Shown piece by piece: positions 25,101-36,068 of a stretch of DNA of 64,000 bases (position 1 is its first letter; the number at the start of each line of letters is the position of its first letter). This DNA is from Gavia stellata (lineage: Eukaryota; Chordata; Aves; Gaviiformes; Gaviidae). A model generated the notes under the pieces. It ran no database searches, had not been told where the DNA came from, and saw only the letters and a program-made list of their open reading frames with translations. The stretch is taken from assembly GCF_030936135.1 (NCBI RefSeq), contig NC_082617.1, positions 926,001 to 990,000 of the forward strand. The letters run 5' to 3'. A program made the translations under genes and the position numbers.

Positions 25101-28100
25101 CAGATTGCCTGGATGAAGGGATCCGCACTGCTCCCAAGTGGGATGGAGGAGCTGCCTGGGCATGTTGCCCACAAGCTCAAGCTAAATTTTCCTGGGAAGA
25201 GAGCCAGGATCCAGCCTGCAGGATGAGTGATCGGCCAGAGCTCGTCTCGCCGGTGTTGGAGCTGCTGCCAAGGCTGTGACTGTCACCTCTGCACTTCCAC
25301 CCCTCACACCCTGGTGTCACCCTGCTCCCCGAGCCCAGCGGGGCTGACCAGCCCTGCGGGCAGCATCGATTACAGCCTGGCACTGGCCTTGGGGGACATA
25401 AGGTGCTCCGACACCTGGCCTGGGGAGGGGAGGTTTGTGCACACATGGTTTGCTGGGCTTGCAGCCACACAGGGGGCTGGGATGCTCTTGGGCTCAGGGG
25501 GTCTCTGCTGAGAGGTGCTGGCAAGGAGTAATAAATGTAGATGTGTGTGTCTGGGGATGGGGGTCTCTGGCTCTCGGGGTTTTGGTGCCTGGGAGTTGCT
25601 GTTTTGGAGAGGGGAAGGTCTCTCCTTCCCTGTGCGTGCAGCTCCAGGCTGGAGCCTGTCACTGCCATCAGTTCAAGGTCCTGCCTGGTACTGGTGAGGA
25701 GGGGTTGGTGGCCAGCGTGTCTTGCTGAGAGCTGGGGTCTGCTCCCAGCTCCGCTGCAAGTGCTCTTGCTCTGGGCTCATGCTGCCCTTGCCTCTGTTTC
25801 CCCAAGTTGTTGTGGGGGTGGTGGGAGGGAGGTCCTCTGCCTTTCTTCCCCCCTCCGCACATACCCGAGTGCTGCGCTGCTTTTAGTATGCTACTTCCCC
25901 TGGAGAAGGGGTGTCTGTCCCTGTTCCGCAGGTGAGGCGCCTTCCCTGGCACCCCGGCAGGAGCCTTTCGGTACTAAGCGTAGAGAGAGAGTTGGAGCAG
26001 GTTTGAGTCGAGCAAGGACCGAATCTCTGTGCAGGGCAGTGCTGTCACCTCCCCCCTGATGCTGGAGGATGTTGGGCCCCCGCAGAGACAAGGCACTCAG
26101 CTGTGATTAGGCTAATTTGCCTAAAGCCCAGGGAGCGATGGGAGCACCGATATCCATCCTGCATCCCCGATATCCATCCTGCATCCCCAGTGCACTGGGA
26201 CGGGTTCATCCCGAGCAGCGAAGTGGAGCTGTGGGGGCTGTGCTGCGGCCCCAGGACCCTTTGCAGCACCACAGCTGGTGTCCGCTCAGCTGGTGTTTTT
26301 CAGCCGGTCCACCATCGATCGGCCTGATTTCCCCGTGGCCGCAGGAGGTAGCTGGGATGAGACCTTCTGTGAAAAGCCAAGCGCTTTCATTCGTAGGCAG
26401 CCCAGGGTACAGAACTGTCCCCTCCCCTTCTACGCTGGGTACCACCAACCAGGTCCAGCGCTCTGTCTTCCTCCTGCCCCAGAAGCTGCCTCTGTCTCCA
26501 GAGGATCCCATCCTTGGAGTGAGATGCCATCTGTCGCCGCTCCCGGCAGAGCTGGTGATGTCCCACTGCTCCGTGGGATGCTGCCTCTTCCTCCGGTCGC
26601 TGTGCTGGCCAGCACGCCTGGTGGGTCCCGGGCAGGCCAGGCGGTCGTGGGCTGCAGCCCGAGCTGGGTGGGGGTCCTTGCCACGTACAGCACCTTCTTC
26701 GTGCCCCTCAGCAACAGCCTGCGTAGCACCAAGGCTCTGCGCTTCTTCCTGTGGGTATGTCCCCTTTGGTTTGTCTGTCCATCCAAGCATGGGGGGCAGG
26801 GGAGGGGGCCTGTCCTGTTGCAAACAGCATTTCCAGGAGCAGCCCTGGAGTAAAGGGTGGCTGGTGTGGGGCAGTTGGGAGGCTTTGGGGCTGGCCCTGG
26901 GGACAGGGAAGCGCTGGAGGCCTGAAGAAGTTCTTGGTGTGGTCTCATTTGTCCCTGGGGATGGGGATCTGTTCAGGGTCGCTTCTGAGCTGAATCACTC
27001 CCCTCCAGATGCTCTCCAAAGCAGCAGGAGAGGTTCCTGAGCATCCAGCAGCTTCTGGGTGACCGAAGGCCCATGGGTGCCTGGAGGAGACTCTCCTGGA
27101 GCCCAGCCTGTGCCGTGCGTGGTGGAGGCCAGGCTGAGTTGTGGCAGAGAAGGCGGAAGCAGCAAGTCAGGCAGCTCCCCACGTCCTTGGCATGGAGACG
27201 GGGGCAGGAGCCAAGGGAGCACGCCGGCACAGCTCGGGAGAAGGGGAGTAGGAGCTCTGAGCTTGCTGAGTGAGGGCTGATGAAAGGGTTGCTGCACCGG
27301 TTGCTCGGTTCCCCGGGGATGTCCCCTCTTCTCTCGGCACCTCTGTGATCGCCGGTGGCAGTGCAGTTCCAAGGGGCAGCAGGAGAAGGTGGCAGCGGAG
27401 CAGGGGACCCCGTGTCCCCTGGGGTAGAGACCGCTGCTCCAGCCCCGCTGTCGACGGAGGGACCGAGCTGTGTGCCCTGCAGCAGCCTTGGCTGTGCCGC
27501 AACCCGGCACAGGGTCCTGCCCTGCTTGTCCCAGGGGGCTGGTCGGGGGGCAGGAGCCCTGGGCACCCTGGTAGCAGCCCTCCAGGTGCATAAAGGTCCC
27601 TGCGTCCCTCTCCAGGTGATGATGGTGCTTGAACCTGAAAGACTAGCAGAGACATTCAGCAGAAAGGTATGCTGTGCTCTGCTCAGCTTGGAGGTGCTTG
27701 GTGGTGGGGGGTAAAGCAGAGGGGGGAGCAGAGCACTGGGGGAACAGGGCTGCAGGTTTTCCTCTGACTTCCAGTCTGCACATTTAGCTCGGCTGTTTGT
27801 CGCTTGCCGAGAGCCATGTCTGTTTGTGCTGCTGGCTGACGCTCGCAGCCTTGGGGGGGATTTGGGGAGCGGCTGCAGGCCCCGCTCTCGCTGCGTCCGT
27901 GGATAAATATGAGGCAGAGAAACCTGCTTCTGCGGTGGGGAGCAGGAGGGTGGAGGCGGCCTGACTGTCCTTCACCTGCTTAGGTTGTTCTCCCAAACCA
28001 GAGAACTCTTCCCCCAAAGCAGCATGAGGCAACAGCCATCATCCCGCTCCTCTGCGGCTTTTCATGGGGAGAGGGGCTGAGACCCCAGCCCATATTCATA

Positions 28101-29799
28101 TCTCTCCACACCTCATGAAGAAACCAGCTCCTGGGGCTTGACAAGGCTTTGATGGGGAGGGGGTGACATCTCTGCATGCTCTGTCCTGCAGCTGAAGCAC
28201 ATGAAGGAGCTGGAACAGGAGAAGGATGTCCTGCTGCAGGGTCTGGAGCTGGTAGAGCGCGCGCGGGAGTGGTACCACCAGCACATCCAGTTCATGCAGG
28301 AACGCCAGAGGCTCCTGGGGAAGAACAAAACCAGTGCTGTGAGTCTGGGGCTTGTTCTTGGGGTGCCCGTCTGCTTGGGAGGGTCTGGGTTCGGAGAACC
28401 GGGCTGAGACTTGGCTGAACCTGGAGCTAGCCCCATGGTAACCCCCAGCCTCTTCTTCCTCCCTGTCCCCCAGGAATTCCTCCCTGAGGGCGGCCAGAGC
28501 CACCTGGGGCTCCTGGTCCCCAAGCTGCAGGAGGTGAACCGCTGCCTGGGTGACCTCCTTTCCACTGCCGGCAAGGTGAGAGCAACAGATTAGCAGCTTG
28601 TGGTTGTTTGTGTGAGCTTGGGACCCATCCTGTCCCCCGCCTCATGCTGGTGGCTGGGCTGACATCGGAGCTGCCAGAGTTTGCCCGGGCTCTGGAGAGG
28701 TGACTTGGCTCCGTGGGCAAGATAGGGGATGGCCAAGAGGACAGCACAGCTGGTCTCAAGCTGGGCTAGGGGATGCTCAAGGCATTTGGGAGACTAAAGG
28801 AGATCCCCAAAAAGGTGTAGCTATTGTCAAATGAATAAGGAAACGATCCTGCTGAGGTGCTGAGTAAGTCCTCTCGGAGCTGGCTGTCCTGCCAGGCTAC
28901 TGGCCGGAGCCGGACACGCTGGCAGGAATGCTTCCCACCTCTGCCTGCCTTGCTGGAGACCCTGTGATGGCCTGTGCTGGGATCTTAATCCTGTGCTGGA
29001 CTTCTCTCAGTTCTGCATGTGCCACAGAAATGGCTTCTGGCTTTGGAGAAAGGCTGGGGAGGGCAGCCAGGAAAGAGGCTCAATGTCTCATCCCTTCCCT
29101 TCATCTTCCCTGCAGCCAGCAAACCCCTCCTCAGCTCTGAGCAGGCTGGTCCCCGTGGCATCCCCAGCCTCAGCAGGCTCCCAGCAAGCCATCAACATGT
29201 TGAAGGAGCAAAACCGGCTTCTCACCAAGGCAAGTGGGGGTACAGGGGGAGGAGATCCCCTTGGGGGGGCTGGGAGAGGAAGTGGAGTGGGATGGGGCTG
29301 GGGAAGGAATACGAGTCAGTGGAAATTGTTCCTTTAACTTGGCCAACCTTCGTCATCCCAGAGAAGGGTGTGTGGGCTGCACCTGAAGACCCTCCGTCAC
29401 ACAGCTGTGTCCAGCTGTTTGCTAGGTGAGGGTCCGTGGGCAGGGATGGGGCATCCCCGCTGGAGGGTAAAAACTGTGACAAATGCAGGTCACGATAGGG
29501 TGCAGACTCTGCAGCTGGGGTCTGCGAGCAGGGCTGCTGCGGAAGGGACACCCGTGATGCTCCTGCCAGGGCCAGGCTCACTGCCGGGGTTCACATCCCA
29601 GCACCTGCAGCGCAGCAAATGCCAACATTTTTCTCCTCTGAGCAGCATTTTCCTCCTCTGTCCCATGCAGGAGGTGACCGACAAGAGCGAACGCATCACC
29701 CAGTTGGAGCAGGAAAAATCTGCCCTGATCAAGCAGCTCTTTGAGGCTCGCGCCCGCAATAACCATGAAACGAGCCAGCTGGACTCCACCTTCATCTAG
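18769..29799 (+). CDS. SAPCD2: SAPCD2 gene span, complete coding region
   Basis: Suppressor APC domain-containing protein 2. Family knowledge: a cytosolic/cortical protein active in dividing and polarised cells, reported to oppose the Galphai-LGN-NuMA spindle-orientation complex. Coding exons: 18769-19156, 23612-23745, (optional 27616-27666), 28192-28338, 28474-28575, 29116-29229, 29671-29799. Phases match at every join, giving 337 residues without and 354 with the optional exon; human is about 394. Residues about 14-85 form the EF-hand-like SAPC domain ([20 protein letters not shown]). The middle is low-complexity and shorter than in human. The C-terminal half is coiled coil ([34 protein letters not shown]) ending LDSTFI, as in human. 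Intron 5 (after the 29116-29229 exon) starts with GC instead of GT. The gene is divergent to UAP1L1 and has the same strand as ENTPD2. Confidence 0.95.
19311..19829 (+). repeat. 42-bp CpG-rich minisatellite in SAPCD2 intron 1
   Basis: Twelve full tandem units plus a partial 13th. Units start at 19311, 19352, 19394, 19436, 19478, 19520, 19562, 19603, 19645, 19686, 19728, 19770 and 19811 (CGTCCGTGGGCGCTTGTCCG...). The units are almost identical. They differ mainly in a T-run of three or four, giving 41- or 42-bp lengths, and the last join has a modified T/C run. Each unit has about eight CpGs and a CCGCGG. The array begins only 154 bp after the exon 1 donor, inside the CpG island. High identity suggests a young or homogenised array whose copy number is likely to vary between individuals. 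Confidence 0.97.
19830..23611 (+). other. SAPCD2 intron 1, remainder
   Basis: From the end of the minisatellite to the exon 2 acceptor (CTGTTACAG at 23603-23611). It includes AT-richer DNA at 20090-20180 and 20700-20900. A 337-codon antisense open frame (21876-22889) has no recognisable domain, and I treat it as accidental. No repeat family was recognised. Confidence 0.7.
23612..23745 (+). CDS. SAPCD2: SAPCD2 coding exon 2
   Basis: A 134-nt exon between CTGTTACAG and GTAAGG. The first two bases complete the Gly begun in exon 1, then [20 protein letters not shown] follows, ending [13 protein letters not shown]. The RRHTI.xGVD block matches human (RRHTIASGVD), immediately before the coiled coil. 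The upstream part is a diverged, disordered linker. The exon ends in phase 0. Confidence 0.93.
23893..24630 (-). mobile_element. CR1 LINE 3' fragment in SAPCD2 intron 2
   Basis: Minus-strand CR1 tail. It begins at its 3' end with CACAGAATGATGGGGTTTGG and GGGACCTCTAGAGATCGTCT in plus-strand wording, followed inward by the reverse complement of the ORF2 C-terminus ([35 protein letters not shown], read on the minus strand). A frame change near 24310 and shortening to about 740 bp show it is a dead fragment. Its 3' wording differs from that of the 6.3-8.9 kb copy, so it belongs to another CR1 subfamily. Confidence 0.93.
26148..26187 (+). repeat. Perfect 20-bp tandem duplication
   Basis: The 20-mer CGATATCCATCCTGCATCCC occurs twice back to back in SAPCD2 intron 2, with no mismatch. 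It is a small, probably recent duplication. Confidence 0.97.
27616..27666 (+). CDS. SAPCD2: Candidate 51-nt cassette exon of SAPCD2
   Basis: Exactly 17 open codons ([17 protein letters not shown]) lie between a strong acceptor (pyrimidine tract plus TCTCCAG at 27609-27615) and a good donor (AAG/GTATGC at 27664-27672). Both ends are in phase 0, the same as the exon 2/exon 4 junction, so inclusion or skipping keeps the frame. It would insert just before the coiled coil (after DFSM, before LKHMKEL). The human protein I remember lacks it. No transcript evidence is available here. Confidence 0.6.
28192..28338 (+). CDS. SAPCD2: SAPCD2 coding exon (coiled coil 1)
   Basis: 147 nt, phase 0 at both ends, between CCTGCAG and GTGAGT. 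It encodes [20 protein letters not shown], then a W-Y-containing helix ([19 protein letters not shown]), ending NKTSA. The human counterpart is [20 protein letters not shown], so identity is high. A heptad-like Leu/Ile/Val pattern indicates a coiled coil. Confidence 0.96.
28474..28575 (+). CDS. SAPCD2: SAPCD2 coding exon (conserved LLVPKLQEV segment)
   Basis: 102 nt, phase 0, between CCCCCAG and GTGAGA. It encodes [20 protein letters not shown] then [14 protein letters not shown]. Human has a matching GRLLPKVQEVARCLGELL segment. Likely a helical linker between the two coiled coils. Confidence 0.94.
29116..29229 (+). CDS. SAPCD2: SAPCD2 coding exon with GC splice donor
   Basis: 114 nt (38 codons, phase 0) after CCCTGCAG. 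It runs [20 protein letters not shown]... to [13 protein letters not shown]. The exon ends AAG and is followed by GCAAGT (29230-29235), the classic GC-AG donor form. No in-frame GT nearby would preserve the conserved NRLLT-EVT join known in human. The second half is the start of the C-terminal coiled coil. Confidence 0.92.
29671..29799 (+). CDS. SAPCD2: SAPCD2 terminal coding exon
   Basis: 129 nt after acceptor CCCATGCAG. It encodes [36 protein letters not shown] and LDSTFI, then a TAG stop at 29797-29799. It is almost identical to the human C-terminus, which fixes frame and stop. Confidence 0.97.
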   Translation, partial: EVTDKSERITQLEQEKSALIKQLFEARARNNHETSQLDSTFI

Positions 29800-31565
29800 T
29801 GCCCGTCTCCCCCCTCCCTGTCCTCAAGCTTCCCCGGGGGTTTCGTGGGACTCTTGCCCAAAACCTATTGCACCCATTGCTCCAGGTGTCGTACCTCGAG
29901 GTCTGGAGCTGCTGGTGGCACCTCTGCAGGAGGAAGCCGGGAAGGCGCTTCCCTGACCATGCCTGGGGAGCATCCCCGCACTGCTCTGCTGCTGGGCTTT
30001 CCAGCTGTGCTGCTCTCAAGCTGCTCCTTTTCTGTCTCTAAATGGACCGCAGGGACTGTACCCCCAACCCCATGATCCCCAATGTGCTGGGGGAAACAGC
30101 CGCTGCCCGCACTGCCTGCACGGGGGGAGCTGCTGTGCCCTTGGCCTGACTTAGGCTGAATTTTGGCTGCTCTCAGAAAAAGATGATGCATCTTCAGCAC
30201 TCCAGATATCATCTCCAGGCAAGCCTGGCTGCTGAAGGGTGGCCTGTCCCCTGCTTGTCCCGCTACTGGAAGACAAGATTGAAAATCCAATGGGGCGTGC
30301 CTGGCCCCTCTCTGCTGCCTGAGTTCTGTCTGCCAGTAACACCATACTGGGCCAGAGCAGTGCCCAAGCTGGTGCTCCTCCTGGCATAATCCCTCTTTCC
30401 AGTTTGCAGTAGTGATGCCGTAGTCACTGTTTACATGTCTCCAGGCTCCTGTAGTTAATGAGCCATAGACCCAAACGAGGTAGCCCGTACCTCTGAGCTG
30501 CTCTTGCAGGCTGTTTGCAGGTTGAGGTAGACACCTCTGCATCCCTTGATTTGGCTTGACCTGGCAAATGTTTCCTTATGATGGCCAGGCTCATATTTTT
30601 TTCATGATGACTTTAAAAGGAGAGGTGATGTCCTACAGCATGAGGATGCTAACGCAAGCCTGACTTCACAGAGGGGCTTTAGGACAAGGTTTTGTATCTA
30701 ACTGAAGGTGGGTGATGGAGCGGAGGCTGATGGGCTCTTTCCTTTGCACATCTCCAAGTGGAGAAATGGCAGCTTTGCCTGTGCTGGTGGTGGACGCTGG
30801 CTCCCCGGGGTGACATCCCGAGTGCGAATTGCACCCCTCTCCAGGTCTTTTTGGGGTGGTGGTGGTGGTCTTAGCCTGGGTCCTGGTATCCTGAGATGCA
30901 CCAGTCTAACTCCTCCTTCCCACCCAGCTCAGTGATGATGCTTGAGCTGAATGATGTCTTCCACTGTGGCTTGGTACTTGGTATTTATGGTACTTTCATA
31001 GGAGATCCTGTGAATCCCCATGTAGCACAGACCTGGCCCTCCGTAGCTCCAAGACCAGGACCTTTCTCTCCAGGGTTGTTTCATGCTCGGACTCTCCTGA
31101 CACGATGCTGTGGAGCAATGCACTGAGCTGGGCAGAAGGTGCTGGACCTGCCCTGCCGTGGGCTGGGCACCATGCAGACCAATTCCTGTCTCACTCCTGT
31201 TTTTGTCTGTCCGGTTCTGTCTGTCCCATCCAACTCCTCCCTCTGAGGTTGATCTTGACCTGAAGCTCACTGCAAGGCATGAATCCCTGCTCTACCCTTG
31301 TGCCTGCTGCCCTGTGCTGGAGTGGGGATCGGCAGAGTGCCAGGGAGAGGGAGGAGGAGGAGGAGCAAGGCCATGGCTAGTCGTGTCCCCTCTCTGCAGG
31401 AGTAGGGTGTTAGTTGTCCCCTGGGCATCGGTGCCTGCCATCTCTTTCGTGATGCCACCTCTGGTGTCCAGTGCCTGTTTTGCCTCAGGTTTAATTAAAA
31501 GTGACCCTCTTTGTGAGGAGGGTCACCTGTCTGTAGGGATAATAAAGTGGAGTGAACTATTTAAT
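29800..31565 (+). other. SAPCD2: SAPCD2 probable 3'UTR
   Basis: About 1.75 kb from the stop to just past the first well-placed AATAAA (31541-31546). No earlier AATAAA was noticed. No coding signal was seen, and the open frames in it have no similarity. The 3' boundary is an inference from the poly(A) signal. Confidence 0.6.
31501..31546 (+). terminator. SAPCD2: Poly(A) signal with an adjacent hairpin
   Basis: A perfect 9-bp stem (GTGACCCTC / GAGGGTCAC, 31501-31509 and 31518-31526) with an 8-nt loop lies 14 bases upstream of AATAAA (31541-31546). Together they probably mark the SAPCD2 3' end. Whether the stem has a role is unknown. Confidence 0.6.
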
Positions 31566-34500
31566 TTATCCTTCTGTCTCTCTGCCTAAATCAGCCCATC
31601 TACTGCTGCGAGCCTTGAGGTTCCTGACTGTCCTGTCCCATGGGATGTGGGGTGAGCTGAGGTTACACAATCAAAGCCTGAGTACGAGGACCCCAGGCCG
31701 TCTCTGTTCCAGGCCATGTTCCCATGCCCTTTCTCATCCCCTCTGGGGCTGGGGATCCCCAGTCTCTCCTCACCACTGTAGGACGGGGTCATGAAGCCAC
31801 TTGCACCCCTTCCAGTGCTTGTAGCTTCATCCAGCTGCTTCCCCCAGAAGCTGTGCTGGGGGCTCATACTCCTCAGGTGGTGCTGGTGTAGTTCACAACC
31901 TCTTATTTCTTTTTAAGCCCCCTCCCTCGGAGCTGGGTCCCGTGGCTGTGGGCAGCGGTGGCCGTGTTGCTCTGCAGTGGCTCCTTCCCACAGGGGCAGC
32001 CGGAGGGGACCTCGCTGGCACGGTGCGCTGCGGTGCACATCCCTCTGCCCGGCGCCGAGCCTGGCAGCACCCGTTGGGGGTGAACCTGGGGCTCTACGCT
32101 GGCTGGAGGCACCTTCCTTCGCCCCTTGGCACAGCGGGGCTGTGGGGTGAGCTGGGACCCCCTGCACCCTGCAGAACCCGCTGGGGTTGAGCTGTCTGTG
32201 CCTCCCCCGCTGGCAACGGAGCCAGGAGGGGGACCTGAGCCAAGTCCCCCGCAAATGGGAGAGGCATCTTTGCTCCAGCCTCTTTCAAGCGGTGCTTAGG
32301 GCAGCCACAAGTCCCAGACAGGGCAAGGAGGGGAGGCGATAATTGCGCTCAGTTCCCATTCCATGCCTTTGCTTGGATGCAAAGCCCACGAGGTCTTTCA
32401 AAGGAAAGAGAGGATCATTGTCCCCGCTCAATGCCGCTCTGTGCAGAGCTGTGCTGCTGCTGTGCCCTGCTGCTGCTGCTGCCACTGCCCCAGCCCAGGG
32501 GAACATCCCGGCCCCGGCCCGGCAGCGCTGGCTCCGGGCCCGCTTCCTGCCCGGGTGGCAGGGGAGCTCCGAAGCCCGATGGGCCTGCTGGGATGGGTCC
32601 CCCTGGGAGCTGCAGGGCTGACCTCGAGCTGTTGCCCCGGCCGGGCCATGCTGTTTCTGGGTCCCTGAGGGGTCTGGTCTGTGCCTGACCCTCACCTGCG
32701 TGTCTGGGCTGTGTCCACCTCGGCACCTTTAACTGTGAGGGCTGGCACCACTGCAGTGGTGGTCCAGGAGCCACGAGACTTGGGTTTGTGGCCAGGTCTG
32801 TAAACGATGCACTGGGTGACGAGGGTGAACACCTTCCCTTCTCTTCAGGCTCTGTTCCTGCTAGAGCTGGGTTTGCACAGATCTGTGAATGCATCTCCAG
32901 GGTTCTGGTCACATCTGGAAACCGCTGCGTGAAGCTGCAGCCCACACTGGGAACAGCTGGAGCAGGTCTCTGCTGTCCCCCACCAGGGCAGCTCCTGCCG
33001 ACCCCCCTCAGCTCAGTCCCTCCGCGCGTGAGGTTGTCAAACCCAGGTGTAACACCACATAGTCAACACTCATGTCACCAGGCATTTATCACAGCCACCA
33101 GGGTGAGACCCCACGAGGAGTCCCCACTGCCAGAGCTTGGTGATGGGGAACTTGGTTATCAGGAGCGGGGTGTGCTTGGCCCTCTCCTGGGCTCAACCCG
33201 GAGATGTGTCCGGCCCCTGAGTTGCCCTGGGGCATGCAGGATCTCATCCTCAGCATCCTCAGCCATGTGGTTTGGGAAGGATCCAGTCACCCAGGTCTAT
33301 TTGTAGTTTCTCTCTCTTCTCCTGCCCAGCTCCATGCCCTTCTCACGCTCTTGGAGGCTGGGCTGCGTGCCCAGCTACCCCCCTTATTGAAGGGCTGCTC
33401 TCCCAGCAGAGCAATTATCCCAAATGCCAGCAGTAACAGCCGCATCTTGGGCCCCCAGTCCGTACATTTTGTGCTTTTTTGCTTTTCTTCTCTGCCACAC
33501 ATTCAGAAACTGCTCTACCCGTCATGAGTCCTCGCTGCCCTGGGAGGTTTGCAGCAGCTCCAGTGCCCAGCGCACTATCAGCCCACGCGCACTGCACCCA
33601 CTGTCCTGCTCTTGCTGGTGCAAATCCCTGGGAGATGAACCGAGGATGTGATGACCTGGAGAAGCCCCTGGGTCCTGGGGCGGGTCCTCACCAGGACGGG
33701 GAGCCAGGCTGTGCAGGGCTGTCTTGGTTAAGGGGGTGCCTGGTGTGCCTCTGACCTGCGAGCTGGCACCTGGTACCCCTTGCTCATCCTCATGGTCCCT
33801 CGTTGCGGGTGTTCTCCTGCCCCAGACCATCCCTGTGCCTTGTATCCCAGCCCTGCCTGTATACCAGGCTCCAGCTCGCCAGCGCTTTTCTCCTCTTGGT
33901 AGAGATAAAACTGCCTCCTGCCTTAGCAGCATTACCTGGCACGTGCTCAGTGCTCCCCGCTCCTCCTCCCTGGCTGCGGCCATGGGAGAGTTTCATTTTC
34001 CGCTGACACTTGAGGAGCCGTGGAGCAAAGATCCACTCCCAGGTGGCAAGGGACGGGGTCTGCCTCCCCTCTGCAGGGTACGGCACGGGCAGCGGTGGGT
34101 GAGCTTCTGCCGCACCATCCCAGCTCGTTCCCGGGGGGACGTTGGGGCCACAGCTGTACGACGTGCCCCCAACATCTCCATCATGGGGGGGACCACGGAC
34201 AGCATCCTGGCTCTGCTCCAGCATCCTGCCAGGTCCCTGCCAGGTCCGATGTCTCCCTGTGGTCGTGACCCCAGCCTGGCGCGGTGCTCAGCGCTGCCTG
34301 TGCAGCCAACCGAGCCTCTTCCAAGGTACGGCTGATTGAAGCCAGATGGTCCCTCCCGGGGAGCCCTGGTGCAACGGGGAGGGGTGGGGCTCCCAAAATT
34401 CCTGCTTTGCTCCGCAGCTGCGTGCCATGGGGACCGTGACTTTACTCCCCACATTACATAAAGAGGCAGCTGCCCATGGCGGATATCCGCCCTATTTCCT

Positions 34501-36012
34501 CACTCTGGGAGAAGCAGCCATCGGGGACCAGAGCAGGGGCTGGGGTCCTGGCCAGCACCCTGGGGGGGGGGGCACACTTGCTGTGTGGGTGCCCTTAGAG
34601 CCAAAGTGTCCCCTCACGGGACCCCGGTGCAGTGGTGGGTGCAGACACAGTGGAGGTGGGCCCCTCCTCCCACCCTGCCATCAGGGCACCTCTCATCGTC
34701 CTTCCTAAGAGGTGGGATCCTGCCAAGCGGGGCCATGCCCCGGGCAAGGACAGGCAGCCCCCGGGGCAGAAATGGCTGTATGGACAGCGAGCCTGCGCTG
34801 GAGGCCGGGCCGCCGCCACGTCCTAGGGAGCGATCAAAACCCACCCACCTGATGACACCGTTTAACTGCTCTGCCTCAGTTTCCCCAGCTGTAGACGAGG
34901 GCTGGGCACATGGACCAGCACGTTCCCTGTGGCAGGAAGCCTGGGCTGCTCTGTGCCTGCACAATTTCAACAACCGAGCATTTTTCCTTCATTCATTCCC
35001 ACGTCCCGCTGCAGCCTGGCCCCATGGAGACAGGACAGGGAGGACACACAGCTCCCACTTGCCCTGTGGCTGCGACCGGGTCCAGGGGCCAGAGCTGGGA
35101 GGAGTGAGTCCTGCTGCCCTGGAGCCTCTCCTGGGCACGTGCCCCCCGTTTCCCCCCAGGGCATCGCTGCAAGGGTCCAAGGGACCCCACAAATCTGCTG
35201 TCCCCTGCTGCGGGCAACCAGGGTCACCCCATCCTCGGACAGGTCCAGGCAGGCAGGTTTGGTTTCTTTTTGCTGCTGAAAATGATCTCCTGCCCATGGA
35301 GGAGGTCTGGGGCATGTCTACAAGCCCAAGACAGCAGGTAGAGACGTGGTGGCTGTAGGGGTGTCCCTCGGCCCTTTTCCTTGGGGAGAAAAAAAAAGAA
35401 ATAGTTATCAAATCTTCCCATCAAGAACCTGACTGACGGCAGGCAGGGCTGCCTGTGCCAGGGCATCCTGCAGCTGCCCCCGGGCAAGAGTCATGGCCAC
35501 GGCCATGTCTGTGTGTCCCACAGATGGGGACCCACAGGGCAGAGCTCAGACACAGCAGCGACAGCCCAATGCAAGCAGGACGTCCCAGCCCGAGCTCCCC
35601 GGACCCGTGTCCCCAGGTACAGCCTGCAGCCAGCTCCTTGCTGGTGGGGACAGAGCCACTACGGAGGGACCGGTGCTGGTCAGGCCCTGCGAAACCCCGC
35701 ACAGGTGCCGTATGTCACCCTGCCTGGGAGGAAGCTGTCACAAGTGACACGAATTTGCTCTGTCTCAGCCCTGGGCTCCTCCCCGCCACCCCACTGTGGT
35801 CCTGGCAGACACCTGAACCCGGCGGCAGCGTCACAGGTGGGTGACCGGGCAGGTCTGCAATGGAGGGGAACGTGGGAAGCGCGGCCGCGCTGTACTGAGA
35901 ACGTGCACCAGATGTATGGGCTGACTTTCCCCCTTGTGCTGTTGCACACACCTGCATGGCAAAATATTTATCTGTATTTACCACTCAGGGTCGCCAGGAG
36001 TGATGTGCCAGG

Positions 36013-36068
36013 CTCTGAGCAACCTGGTCTAGTCCCTTCTAACCCAAACTATTCCACGATTCTATGTG
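36013..36068 (+). mobile_element. CR1 extreme 3'-end scrap
   Basis: CTGAGCAACCTGGTCTAGTC followed by CCCTTCTAACCCAAACTATT and CCACGATTCTATG is the last ~55 bp of a CR1 3' UTR in plus orientation. No coding part remains next to it. Confidence 0.8.

Larger units (their letters stand above)
23746..27615 (+). other. SAPCD2 intron 2 up to the candidate cassette exon
   Basis: 3.9 kb holding a CR1 3' fragment (23893-24630) and a 20-bp perfect tandem duplication (26148-26187). An open frame at 26278-26853 has splice-like flanks, but in phases that do not fit the neighbouring exons. Nothing else is recognised. Confidence 0.7.

Noticed and set aside
32343-32621. Signal-peptide-like frame (Cys/Leu-rich)
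   Set aside because: The hydrophobic stretch comes from a CTG/TGC run (32452-32483); no downstream domain or splice support.
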